Origin: Amycolatopsis pretoriensis
Lineage (GTDB): Bacteria; Actinomycetota; Actinomycetes; Mycobacteriales; Pseudonocardiaceae
DNA length: 64,000 nucleotides
Direction of reading: 5' to 3'
NCBI RefSeq assembly: GCF_900107925.1
Contig: NZ_FNUJ01000002.1
Location: 310,001 to 374,000 of the forward strand
Shown here: positions 42,494 through 50,334 of the stretch, one piece after another
Position numbering within the stretch: position 1 is the first letter of the stretch
Layout of the letters: each line of letters begins with the position of its first letter
Notes under the pieces: generated by a model
The model's input: the letters and a program-made list of their open reading frames with translations, nothing else
Told to the model about the DNA's origin: nothing
Databases searched by the model: none
Translations under genes and position numbers: made by a program

Positions 42494-42846
42494 CGAGCCC
42501 GTTCTCGACCTCGACCGAACCCGCGGAGACGGGCCCGATCCTGACCGTCCGGGGCGAACTCGACGTCGCGACCGCCCCGCGGCTGCGCACCGGGATCGGG
42601 GACCTGGTGCTGGCGGCCGGGCAGCTGCTCGTGGTCGACCTGGCCGGGGTGACGTTCTGCGACTCCAGCGGGATCTCGGCGCTGATCGCGGCGCGCAACG
42701 CCGCCGAGGCGGCCGAGGCGTCGATCGCCCTGGTCGCCGTGCCGGCCCGGCTCACCAGGACGTTCGCGCTGACGGGGTTGTCGGACTTCTTCCCGACCTA
42801 CGCGACGGCCGAGGAGGCCATCCGTCAGAGGCAGGGCGGCCGGTAG
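42490..42846 (+). CDS. STAS-domain anti-sigma factor antagonist (RsbV-like)
   Basis: 118 residues; ATGA overlap with the phosphatase. The single STAS domain contains LTVRGELDVATAPRL and FCDSSGISAL, whose Ser59/Ser60 would be phosphorylated by an anti-sigma kinase and dephosphorylated by the phosphatase upstream. No anti-sigma kinase or sigma factor follows, so partners are encoded elsewhere. The 3' end overlaps the converging secreted-protein gene by 22 nt. Confidence 0.92.
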   Translation: MTSPFSTSTEPAETGPILTVRGELDVATAPRLRTGIGDLVLAAGQLLVVDLAGVTFCDSSGISALIAARNAAEAAEASIALVAVPARLTRTFALTGLSDFFPTYATAEEAIRQRQGGR

Positions 42847-43427
42847 CCGTCGACGCGCAGGCCGCGGAACTCGAGCCGGTTCGGGGTCTTGCCGACGAAG
42901 ACGAGGCCGCGGGCCTCGGTGAGCGCCGACGCGAAGGAATACGTGGGCGTCCCGAGTTCGGGCAGTGACGTCCACGCCCGGGGCCGGAAGCTGAAGAACC
43001 TCGTGACGAGTTTCCCGTGGGTGGACGGCACGAGGGTGAGCCACTTGTCGCCGCCGCTCCAGTGCGAAGCGGGACGCAGCTGGACGTAGAGGTCGTCGGA
43101 CGCGCGGTAGGTCAGCCGGAAGCCCGCCGAACGCGAGAGGTCGGCCTGCGCCTCGAACTGGTTCCCGAGCCACAGCACGGCCACGTGCCACTCGGCGTTC
43201 CGGAAGTCGATCTTCGCCGTGTACCGGTGTCCTTCGCGGACAAGAAGGTTCCCGGTGGCCGGGACGGTGGTGCCCTCACCGCTGGCGAGCCACTGCTGGT
43301 ACCGGTCGATCGACGGCGTCGAGCACTCGCAATTCGCGGGTGGTGACGCGTTCGCGACGGGGGTGACCAGCGAAAACAGGAGGAGGGATGCGATGACCGC
43401 GAGCGTCCGGGCGAAGGCGAGGCGCAT
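42825..43427 (-). CDS. secreted protein of unknown function
   Basis: 200 residues with a Sec signal peptide ending near residue 28 (ANASPP). The mature protein begins with a Cys pair (CEC near 33) and ends PPCL, so a disulfide may link the termini. Its middle is beta-rich with several aromatic strands (WHVAVLWLGNQFEAQADL, RASDDLYVQLRPASHWSGG), suggesting a jelly-roll or binding fold. A 7-5-7 inverted repeat AGCACAC/GTGTGCT lies 12 nt before its ATG. No family is recognised. Confidence 0.75.
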   Translation of the reverse strand: MRLAFARTLAVIASLLLFSLVTPVANASPPANCECSTPSIDRYQQWLASGEGTTVPATGNLLVREGHRYTAKIDFRNAEWHVAVLWLGNQFEAQADLSRSAGFRLTYRASDDLYVQLRPASHWSGGDKWLTLVPSTHGKLVTRFFSFRPRAWTSLPELGTPTYSFASALTEARGLVFVGKTPNRLEFRGLRVDGYRPPCL

Positions 43428-43438
43428 GCGGGGAAGCT

Positions 43439-43457
43439 AGCACACCGGATGTGTGCT
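43439..43457. promoter_or_regulatory. inverted repeat in divergent leader
   Basis: AGCACAC-CGGAT-GTGTGCT is a perfect 7-5-7 inverted repeat between the secreted-protein gene (minus) and the small peptide ORF (plus). It lies 12 nt before the former and about 70 nt before the latter, so it could control either. The binding protein is unknown. Confidence 0.4.
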
Positions 43458-43528
43458 GTGTCACGGAATGCGCGCCGATCTTGGGCGCTACACAGGGGTA
43501 GGAACCGATCCAACCCCAGAGGAGGGCC

Positions 43529-43690
43529 ATGTCCGCCACCACCACGCCGGCCGAAACGCCGGTGGTCCCGGTGCTCGACGACTTCGACTTCGACCTCACC
43601 GACGGTGCGGCCTGCCGGATCGACGACCCGGACTGCGAAGCCTGCCAGTCAGCTTGGCGTCCCCGGTGCGGGCGGTTCCGCACCGGGGAC
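43529..43690 (+). CDS. small acidic Cys-containing peptide ORF without stop before terminator (possible RiPP precursor)
   Basis: The ATG at 43529 follows a strong GAGGAGGG site by 4 nt. The peptide begins with a Thr/Pro-rich stretch, then DDFDFDLTDGAACRIDDPDC and EACQSA. The FDFDL motif in an acidic leader followed by Cys/Ser recalls FxLD-type lanthipeptide precursors, but the match is loose. No stop codon occurs in this frame before the 13-bp terminator stem (43659-43690), and the frame stays open antisense through the next gene. No modification enzyme is nearby. The end given is the terminator end; the real 3' boundary is unknown. Confidence 0.4.
43659..43690. terminator. strong bidirectional hairpin terminator
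   Basis: GTCCCCGGTGCGG and CCGCACCGGGGAC form a perfect 13-bp stem around the loop GCGGTT. It lies 25 nt beyond the stop of the minus-strand PPOX gene and within the open frame of the plus-strand peptide ORF. Confidence 0.75.
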
Positions 43691-43714
43691 CGGCGGTCAG
43701 TCCACAGTGGACGC

Positions 43715-44140
43715 TCAGACCGTGCCCATGTCCAGCGACAGCCAGTGCTCCGGCCGCAGGAACACCACGATGTGCTCGCCGACCTGGTTCCGCTCGAACT
43801 CCAGGTACTCGTCCACCTTCTCCGCCGGCAAGTACCGGCTTGCCATCTCCCGGGCCCGCGCGGGACTGTCCGGCTCGGTCCGCGGCACCGTTCCCTCCAC
43901 CGACACGTACCGAACCGTCGGCGTGCTGCGCTGCGCCAGCAGGCTGAACCGCCCCGCCTCCTCGATCGCCTTCATCTTCCGCGACCGCGGCGAGGTCCGG
44001 ATCCACAGCTCGCCGCCCGGGGTGTACTGGTACCACAGCGGTACCGTCAGCGGGGCCCGGTCCGGACGCTCCACCACCGACAACGCCCCGATGTGGGGCT
44101 CGGCCAAAAACTTCTCGCGCTCTTCCGCCGAAAGTGCCAT
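43715..44140 (-). CDS. pyridoxamine 5'-phosphate oxidase-fold (PPOX) protein
   Basis: 141 residues from the ATG at 44140. Split-barrel flavin-binding fold features are FLAEPHIGALSVVERPDRAP at the start, then PLWYQYTPGGELWIRTSP and KMKAIEEAGRFSLLAQ. The end HIVVFLRPEHWLSLDMG is typical of actinobacterial PPOX proteins. It probably binds FMN or F420 and performs a redox step; true pyridoxamine oxidase activity is unlikely from length. It lies 35 nt after the Pht5-like gene and may be co-transcribed. Confidence 0.82.
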   Translation of the reverse strand: MALSAEEREKFLAEPHIGALSVVERPDRAPLTVPLWYQYTPGGELWIRTSPRSRKMKAIEEAGRFSLLAQRSTPTVRYVSVEGTVPRTEPDSPARAREMASRYLPAEKVDEYLEFERNQVGEHIVVFLRPEHWLSLDMGTV

Positions 44141-44175
44141 ATCGGGGAAGCTACCCGGCACCACCGACAGCAAAC

Positions 44176-45123
44176 TCACGTCTCCGGCAGCGCGAAGACC
44201 TCTTCCACCGAATACCGACGTGGGGACAGGCCTTGTTCGTGGTGGTACCGCAAGTACGTCTCCAAAACGACACGATTGGCTGAAATCCCGTACGGCCACC
44301 ACTCCGCGCCGAACTGGGCCTCGTTGCGCTCGACCAGTGCGTTCACCCACGGCACCATCGTCGGCACCTGGTAGAGCCGGCGGTCGCGCCGGTAGCGGTC
44401 CGCGGCCGACGCCGCCGCCGCCGAGAACAGCCGGTAGACCTCGTCCGCGCGGTCCAGCAGCTCGCGGCGGATCACCACCGCGTGCATGATCGGGAAGATC
44501 CCCGTGCGCCGGTGGTAGTCCCGCTCGATCGGCTCGAAATCGGGGAAGAGGCGGACCACGTCCGGGGCGCCGTCCAGCACGCACTGCGGGACGTTCGCCG
44601 AGAACAAGGCATCGATCTCGCCCGTGGCCAGCAGGTCGCCGAGTGCCCGGCCGGACGCCGTCACCGGCACGCCGGCCGGGTGCGGGTGCGGGATGAACCC
44701 GAACGGCGCCGCCGGCCGGTCCAGCCCGCCGACCACCCACCGGTTGCGCGCGGGCTCGAAACCGTGCTCGTCCATCAGGATCCCCTTGGCCCACACGCCG
44801 GAGTCCTGCCCGTACGTGCCGAACTCGCCGATCGTCCGGTCCACGAGATCGGCCGGCCTGGTGATCCCGGAGCGCCGGTTGACGAAGACGCACGAGTGCC
44901 GGAACACGCGGTTGGGGAAGATCGGCAGCGCGACGTAAGGCAGGCCGGACTCCAGCAGCCGCAAGTAGAACGTCAGCCCGAGTTCGGCGACGTCGAACTC
45001 GTGGCCGCGGATCGTCCGTTCGAAGATCTCCGGCAGCGTGTCCGCCGTTTTCACCGTGACGTCGCTCCGGTCGAAGAGCGGCTGTGTCGTGTCGTACCGG
45101 TAGCACCCGATCGTGAGAGTCAT
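44176..45123 (-). CDS. 4,5-dihydroxyphthalate decarboxylase-like (Pht5-type) protein
   Basis: 315 residues from the ATG at 45123, no signal peptide. The fold is a periplasmic-binding-protein-like bilobal domain used by Pht5 enzymes: LTIGCYRYDTTQPLFD at the start, FDVAELGLTFYL near 65, LPIFPNRVFRHSCVFVNRRS near 85 and FPIMHAVVIRRELLDR near 220. Members decarboxylate 4,5-dihydroxyphthalate or related substrates; some may be binding proteins. A divergent LysR gene with an intervening box indicates substrate-induced control. Confidence 0.82.
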   Translation of the reverse strand: MTLTIGCYRYDTTQPLFDRSDVTVKTADTLPEIFERTIRGHEFDVAELGLTFYLRLLESGLPYVALPIFPNRVFRHSCVFVNRRSGITRPADLVDRTIGEFGTYGQDSGVWAKGILMDEHGFEPARNRWVVGGLDRPAAPFGFIPHPHPAGVPVTASGRALGDLLATGEIDALFSANVPQCVLDGAPDVVRLFPDFEPIERDYHRRTGIFPIMHAVVIRRELLDRADEVYRLFSAAAASAADRYRRDRRLYQVPTMVPWVNALVERNEAQFGAEWWPYGISANRVVLETYLRYHHEQGLSPRRYSVEEVFALPET

Positions 45124-45178
45124 ACCGGCGATCGTTCGCCGGCGGCACCCCGCGCGTCCAAGTCCGGCTCGGACCACT

Positions 45179-45197
45179 CGATACCGCACGGGTATCG
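45179..45197. promoter_or_regulatory. LysR-type operator (T-N11-A) in divergent promoter
   Basis: CGATACC-GCACG-GGTATCG is a perfect 7-5-7 inverted repeat containing the T-N11-A LysR signature (T45182 to A45194). It lies 7 nt before the LysR GTG and 55 nt before the Pht5-like ATG, a typical LysR regulatory site. Confidence 0.6.
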
Positions 45198-45204
45198 TGT
45201 CGCG

Positions 45205-46059
45205 GTGGACCTGCGTGCGCTCCGGTACTTCGTGGCGGTCGCCGACGAGCGACACGTCGGCCGGGCCGCGAACCGGCTGCACATGACGCAGCCGCCGCTC
45301 AGCCGGGCGATCCGGCAGCTGGAGGACGAGCTCGGCGCCGCCTTGTTCGAGCGCACCCCCAAGGGCGTCACCCTCACGCCCGCCGGCGCGGCGCTCTACA
45401 GCGACGCCGACGCGCTCCTGAAGCAGGCCGACCGGATCCGCGGCCGGGTCACCGCGGCGGCGGGTGCGGCGAGCCTGACCGTCGGCACCCTGGCCGACGC
45501 GGCCGAGCACGTCGGCACCCGGCTCGTCCCACTGTTCCGGGAACGCCACCCGCACGTCGACGTCCGCGTCCACGAGGCCGGCCTCGGCGATCCGACGGCG
45601 GGCCTGCGCACCGGCCTCGTCGACGTCGCGCTGACGCGAACCCCCTTCGACACCACGGGAATCGGCACGCACGTGCTGCGCTCGGTACCGGTCGGGGTGG
45701 TGGTGCGCGACGACGACCCGCTCGCCCGCCGCCCCTCGGTGCCGGCCCGCGACCTGACGGGCCGCCGGTGGGTCCGGCTGCCCGACGGGACCGATCCACT
45801 GTGGACGGCCTATTGGACCGGCGGCGCCCCCGGCGACGGGGCACCGGTGCTGCGGACCGTCCAGGAGTGCCTGCAGGCGGTGCTGTGGAACGGAACCGCG
45901 GCGCTCGCCCCGGTCGACCAGCCGCTGCCGGCGGGCCTGGTCGTCGTGCCGCTGGCGGACCGGCCGCCGAGCGACCTCGTGGTGGCGTGGCCGAAGACCG
46001 CCCGCGGCCCGCTGGTCCGCGGCTTCGTCCAGGTGGCCGCGAGCGGCTACCGGGAGTGA
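45205..46059 (+). CDS. LysR family transcriptional regulator
   Basis: 284 residues from the GTG at 45205. The N-terminal winged helix-turn-helix (1-60) is standard: LRALRYFVAVADERHVGRAA, LHMTQPPLSRAIRQLEDELG. The effector domain (about 85-280) has the periplasmic-binding fold with LTVGTLADAAEHVGTRLV. Divergent placement and the intervening LysR box point to the Pht5-like gene as its target, with an aromatic or carboxylate inducer likely. Confidence 0.92.
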   Translation: MDLRALRYFVAVADERHVGRAANRLHMTQPPLSRAIRQLEDELGAALFERTPKGVTLTPAGAALYSDADALLKQADRIRGRVTAAAGAASLTVGTLADAAEHVGTRLVPLFRERHPHVDVRVHEAGLGDPTAGLRTGLVDVALTRTPFDTTGIGTHVLRSVPVGVVVRDDDPLARRPSVPARDLTGRRWVRLPDGTDPLWTAYWTGGAPGDGAPVLRTVQECLQAVLWNGTAALAPVDQPLPAGLVVVPLADRPPSDLVVAWPKTARGPLVRGFVQVAASGYRE

Positions 46060-46099
46060 TCGCCGGGATCAAGGCTCAAGTCACGGCAGCCGGCGCCGT

Positions 46100-46522
46100 T
46101 CAGCGGTAAGGGGCCCCACCCGGCGCCTGTCGCGCCCGGGGCGCCTGCCCACGCGGTGCCTGCGCCCGGGGTACCTGCGCCCGGGGTGCCTGTCCCCGTG
46201 GCGCCTGAGCCCGCGGCGCCTGAGCCCGCGCGACCTGCGTCCGAACCGCCGGTGGTGGCCCCGCTCGCCGCACCGGGGGCCTGGCTGCCGCCGGGCGTGA
46301 GGCTCGGTCCTCCGCCGGCTGCGCCGGGGCCCGGGACGGCCGGTTCGCCCACGAGTCGAACAGCACGATCAAGCCGGCGAACACCGCGCAGCCCAACCCC
46401 AGTGCCACGTTGACCAGCGAGCCGATGATGCCGGCCACCAGCAGCACCGGCAGCACCGCCATCAGGCAGTACGGGTCGATCCTGCCGAACTTCGGGCGGG
46501 ACGGCCCCTCCCGGGGACTCAC
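46100..46522 (-). CDS. small membrane protein with pentapeptide-repeat tail
   Basis: 140 residues from the GTG at 46522, after CGGAGG. The cytoplasmic N-terminus (SPREGPSRPKFGRIDPYC) precedes two hydrophobic helices (about 22-65: VLPVLLVAGIIGSLV and ALGLGCAVFAGLIVLF). The C-terminal half is low complexity, with about seven APRxQ-type pentapeptides rich in Ala, Pro, Arg and Gln. The corresponding DNA is a 15-nt imperfect tandem repeat at about 46130-46230. Function unknown; the basic repeat could bind nucleic acid or wall polymer. Confidence 0.6.
   Translation of the reverse strand: MSPREGPSRPKFGRIDPYCLMAVLPVLLVAGIIGSLVNVALGLGCAVFAGLIVLFDSWANRPSRAPAQPAEDRASRPAAARPPVRRAGPPPAVRTQVARAQAPRAQAPRGQAPRAQVPRAQAPRGQAPRARQAPGGAPYR
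46130..46230. repeat. 15-nt imperfect tandem repeat inside membrane-protein gene
   Basis: Units resembling GCCTGCGCCCGGGGT (five codons on the minus strand) recur about seven times with substitutions. They encode the APRxQ repeats of the C-terminal tail. Such in-frame repeats can change number by slippage without shifting the frame. Confidence 0.6.
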
Positions 46523-46620
46523 CGCGCGACCTCCGCTTTCCCTCGCGCCATGGTCGCAGTATGCAACCCCGAGCCCCTCGCGGCCACCGTCCGCCCGCAA
46601 AAACCGGACAAAGCGGCCGA

Positions 46621-47649
46621 TCACGCAGGATCGCGCAGCGCGTTCTCGACCTCCGAGCCCGTCAACCGGCGGGGGCCGACGTAGTACAGCACCGCCCCGG
46701 CCGCCAGCTCCGCGTCCCACGCCGGGTTCACCACCAGGCCTTCACCCGTGCGCGCTGCCAGCACCGTCGCGCCGTACGCGCGTCCCAGCGCCACGTGGCA
46801 GCGGGACGCCGGCAGGCGGCCGAGGGACTCCGGGAGCGTCACCGAGAACGTGTCCGCTCCCCCGGCCGTCATCAGCTCCGCGTACACCTCCGCGATCCCC
46901 GGGGACGTCAGCTCCTCCGTCACCATCCGCGGCGTGTGCCACTGGACGCAGCGGATCCGCGGGTTCACGTACCGCACCAGCTCGGCCCGCTCGAGGTCAC
47001 GCAGCGTGACGACCACGTGCGCCGCCGGGCTCGCGTGGTCCACCGTCACCGCGACCGCCAGCGCGTCGTTGTCGTCGGCGACGTCGACCAGGACCGCCGC
47101 CGCGCGGACGAGTCCGGCGCGCGCCAGGACGTCCGCGGCCGTGGGGTCGCCGCGGACGAACTCCACCGGCTCCCCCGGCATCGGGTGCACCGGCACCTCC
47201 GCGCAGAGGACCAGCCCGCTCACGCCGTCGGCCACCAGCTGGGCCACGATCCGCTCGGTCCGCCCCGCCGCGTACCCGATCAGCACCGTGTGCCCGCTCC
47301 GCCGCACCGCCTCCGTCCCCTGCATCCGCCGTCCCTTCACCTGCTCCAGCAGCGCCGCGAGCCTCGTGAACACCGTCGTCAGCGTGGCGAGCCCGCCGGC
47401 GATGACGTAGGCGCCCACGACGTGCCCGGCGGCGGTCCCGGGCGAGTAGTCGCCGTACCCGACCGTGGTCGTCGTGACGACGAAGTACCACCAGTAGTTG
47501 CCGGGCCGGACCAGCTCGCTGCCGGCCGGCTCGGCCAGCGCCATCAGCGGCCAGCTCGTCGCGAACACGACCACCACGACCGCGGCCGGCAGGATCCAGC
47601 CGCGCGGGAGGACCCAGCGTGCGAACAGCCGCGAGAGGAAGAACGACAC
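46621..47649 (-). CDS. potassium channel with TrkA-N (RCK) domain
   Basis: 342 residues from a GTG start behind GAGGAGGACC. Two membrane helices flank a pore loop with the selectivity filter TVGYGD near residue 62. A cytoplasmic TrkA-N/RCK Rossmann domain follows from about 118 (TVLIGYAAGRTERI) and a TrkA-C-like region near 255-340. It conducts K+ under control of ligands bound to the RCK domain. It converges with nothing and is divergent from the large glycoside hydrolase gene. Confidence 0.9.
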   Translation of the reverse strand: MSFFLSRLFARWVLPRGWILPAAVVVVVFATSWPLMALAEPAGSELVRPGNYWWYFVVTTTTVGYGDYSPGTAAGHVVGAYVIAGGLATLTTVFTRLAALLEQVKGRRMQGTEAVRRSGHTVLIGYAAGRTERIVAQLVADGVSGLVLCAEVPVHPMPGEPVEFVRGDPTAADVLARAGLVRAAAVLVDVADDNDALAVAVTVDHASPAAHVVVTLRDLERAELVRYVNPRIRCVQWHTPRMVTEELTSPGIAEVYAELMTAGGADTFSVTLPESLGRLPASRCHVALGRAYGATVLAARTGEGLVVNPAWDAELAAGAVLYYVGPRRLTGSEVENALRDPA

Positions 47650-47834
47650 CGGTCCTCCTCACCGAAAGCGATCACGCGTTCCGACACCTGATCACACGGT
47701 GCTACCAGGCACAACGGCGGTTACCGGACCGTGACGGCCCGACAAGAACGGACAGATTCCCGCGACGGGCGGGGAAAAACCCGCATTCCGTGGTGGACTG
47801 TCAGCGGTCCCCCGGCGCCGGAAGAGGTACGCGC

Positions 47835-49847
47835 ATGAGGAAACGGGTCCGTTCGGCACTCTTCGCGACGGTGGTCGCGTGCGGCTTGATCGCCACCCCG
47901 GCGGCCGCCGCCGCGGGGCCGCCGGGCATCGAGTTCGCGAACCCCGCCAGCCAGGCCCTGTTCGGCACCGCTTACCAGGAGGCGCTGGACAACCTGCTGC
48001 GCACCAACACCATCGGCTACGACTCCAAGTACGACAAGAGCGGCCTGCTCGACCCGGCCACCGGTATCGTCCGCGCGGGCGGTGGCTACAACCAGCCGTG
48101 GACGCGCGACGCGTCGATCAACAGCTGGAACGCGACGAGCCTGCTCTCCCCCGGGCTCGCCCGGAACACGCTGTGGGCGGTCGTCGACAAGGACGCCGGC
48201 GGCGCTTTGCGGGTGCAGCAGGACGACCAGCAGTGGGACCAGGTCGTCTGGGCGACGGCCGCGTGGCACCACTACCTCGTCACCGGCGACACGGCGTTCC
48301 TCGGCGACGCCTACCGCACGACGGCGAACACGCTGAACATCCGCGAACACGCCACCACGGCCGGGTTCAACGCGAAGTACGGGCTGTTCACCGGCGCGTC
48401 GTTCTTCAACGACGGCATCGCCGGCTACCCGGCGCCGCCCGCCGACGCGACCGAGTCGGTCAGCACCGGCAGCATGCCGTGGCCGGGTGTCGCGAGCGGG
48501 ATGTTCTTGAGCACCAACGAGGTCTACTACGCCGCCTACGTCAACGCCGCGAACATGGCGGAGAAGCTGGGCCGGCCGGGCGCGGAGGTCGCCGGCTACC
48601 GGAGCAAGGCGAACGCGCTGAAAGCCGCGATCAACGACCACTTCTGGAACGCGAAGACCGGCCTGTACGACTACCAGCTCCTCGCCGACGGCACTCGCGG
48701 CGCCTACCAGGAAGGCACCGGGCTCGCGTTCGCCCTGCTCTTCGGCGTCGCGAACCCGGCGCAGGCCCGGTCGATCGTCGCCCACGCCCGGGAAATGACG
48801 TGGGGCATGCCCGATACGTTCCCGAACTGGGCCCGGTATTCGGACGCGCAGCCGGGCCGCCACAACGCGATCGTCTGGCCGCTGGTCCAGGGCTTGTGGG
48901 CGAAAGCCCTGGCGGGGCAGGGAAACCAGAGCGCGTTCGCCTCGGAGGTGGCGCGCCTGGCGAAGCTGGCGGGCGGCAACAGCGGGTACTGGGAGATCTA
49001 CAACGGCACCACCGGCGTCGTCGACGGCGGCTATCAGCGGCTCGGCGACACCGTGAAGTTCCACTGGGGCTCCGAACCCGACCAGACCTGGTCGGCCACC
49101 GCGTTCCTCGACATGATCCACACCGGCCTGTTCGGGCTGACGTTCACCGACCGCGGCCTGGTGTTCACCCCCGACCTCCCGGCGGGCTGGGGTGACGTCA
49201 CCCTCCGGAACCTCCACTACCGCGACTCCACCCTGACGATCGCGCTGCGCGGCGCGGGCACCAGGGTCGGCTCGTTCACGATCGACGGCCGGCCCGCACC
49301 CGGCAACGTCGTCCCGGCCACGCTGACCGGCGACCACACCGTCGCGGTCACCCTCACCGGCGCGGCCGCGGGCGATCGCGACGGCGACGGTGTGTCCGAC
49401 GCGGCCGACCGCTGCGCCGACACCGCGGGCACCGTCGGCGGGTGCCCGGCCCCGAGCCACCTCGAGGCCGAGGACGCGCTCAACACCGGCGGGGTGAAGA
49501 CGAACGTGAACCACTCCGGCTACTCCGGCCGGGCGTTCCTCGACGGGCTGTGGGCTCAGGGCGCGGCTTCGTCGTTCACGCTGCACCGCGCGTCGGGCGA
49601 CCCGGCGACGACCGCGCTCACCGTGCGCTACGCCAACGCCAACAGCGACACCCGCACGATGACGCTGTCCGTCGACGAGCAGCGGCTGCGGCAGGTGAGC
49701 TTCCCGAAGGTGTCCGACAGCTGGGACGCCTGGGGCACGGTGACCTTCGCCGACGTCCCGGTCAGCGGCCGGGACCCGGTGGTCACGCTGTCCTACGCGG
49801 CCGGCGACACCGGCTCGATCAACCTCGACTGGCTGGCCGCCGGCTGA
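47835..49847 (+). CDS. secreted glycoside hydrolase, (alpha/alpha)6 barrel with CBM
   Basis: 670 residues from the ATG at 47835 (GAAGAGG leader). A signal peptide ends near residue 27. The catalytic toroid (about 35-490) resembles MGH1/GH63- or trehalase-type enzymes, with YNQPWTRDASINSWNATSLL, TEVYY-like STNEVYYAAYVNAANMAEKL and YQEGTGLAFALLFG. A calcium-binding type-3 repeat DRDGDGVSDAADRC near 515 links to a CBM6/35-like module (about 541-670) ending INLDWLAAG. It likely cleaves alpha-linked oligosaccharide outside the cell; exact family and substrate are uncertain. Confidence 0.85.
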   Translation: MRKRVRSALFATVVACGLIATPAAAAAGPPGIEFANPASQALFGTAYQEALDNLLRTNTIGYDSKYDKSGLLDPATGIVRAGGGYNQPWTRDASINSWNATSLLSPGLARNTLWAVVDKDAGGALRVQQDDQQWDQVVWATAAWHHYLVTGDTAFLGDAYRTTANTLNIREHATTAGFNAKYGLFTGASFFNDGIAGYPAPPADATESVSTGSMPWPGVASGMFLSTNEVYYAAYVNAANMAEKLGRPGAEVAGYRSKANALKAAINDHFWNAKTGLYDYQLLADGTRGAYQEGTGLAFALLFGVANPAQARSIVAHAREMTWGMPDTFPNWARYSDAQPGRHNAIVWPLVQGLWAKALAGQGNQSAFASEVARLAKLAGGNSGYWEIYNGTTGVVDGGYQRLGDTVKFHWGSEPDQTWSATAFLDMIHTGLFGLTFTDRGLVFTPDLPAGWGDVTLRNLHYRDSTLTIALRGAGTRVGSFTIDGRPAPGNVVPATLTGDHTVAVTLTGAAAGDRDGDGVSDAADRCADTAGTVGGCPAPSHLEAEDALNTGGVKTNVNHSGYSGRAFLDGLWAQGAASSFTLHRASGDPATTALTVRYANANSDTRTMTLSVDEQRLRQVSFPKVSDSWDAWGTVTFADVPVSGRDPVVTLSYAAGDTGSINLDWLAAG

Positions 49848-49871
49848 GGCGTCACCCGAACCGGTGAACTC

Positions 49872-49898
49872 CCGGCCCGGCCGTCACAGCCGGGCCGG
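49872..49898. terminator. hairpin terminator after glycoside hydrolase
   Basis: CCGGCCCGGC and GCCGGGCCGG form a 10-bp stem around the loop CGTCACA, 25 nt beyond the glycoside-hydrolase stop. Confidence 0.6.
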
Positions 49899-49994
49899 AG
49901 AGCCCCTCTCGTTGTTCGTCGCGGTGGCCGGGCGGCACGCCCCCCGACCGGCCGGCCACCGCGCACACCTCCCCCGGCGCCGCATACTGGAGCG

Positions 49995-50306
49995 GTGAGC
50001 GAACCGATCCCGCTGTTCCCCGTCGCGCGCGTCGATCCCGCGCGGTTCGCGGCCGCGCAGCACCGCCTCTTCACCGGGATGCGGCTGCGGATCGGCCGGT
50101 CCGGCATCGCGCACCGCGTCGCGTGGGTGCCGTGGCTCGACGACCTGACCCTGCCCTCGCCCGCCTGCCACCAGGGGTGGTCCGGGCTCGGCGCGGCGGG
50201 TGAGATCACGCCGACCGACCAGCCGGTGACCTGCCGCAAGTGCCTGCGCCTCGGCGGCGAACCGGACGACCCCGCCCAGCACCCGCTGTTCGCGCTGCCT
50301 GGTTAG
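49995..50306 (+). CDS. small conserved-looking protein with paired Cys, unknown function
   Basis: 103 residues from a GTG start after GGAGCG. Features are an Arg/Ile-rich strand (LFTGMRLRIGRSG), Cys near residue 55 and a CRKC pair near 80, which could form a small zinc-binding site or a disulfide. No family is recognised. Two other small genes follow in the same direction. Confidence 0.6.
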   Translation: MSEPIPLFPVARVDPARFAAAQHRLFTGMRLRIGRSGIAHRVAWVPWLDDLTLPSPACHQGWSGLGAAGEITPTDQPVTCRKCLRLGGEPDDPAQHPLFALPG

Positions 50307-50334
50307 TCCGGGGCCGGCCGGGTACCTGGCCGGG

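Noticed and set aside
43690-44374. Continuation of the small peptide ORF to 281 codons
   Set aside because: Beyond the terminator it is antisense to the PPOX and Pht5-like genes and has no protein-like features.
46130-46230. Tandem repeats as a CRISPR-like array
   Set aside because: The 15-nt units are contiguous, lack spacers and keep a coding frame.
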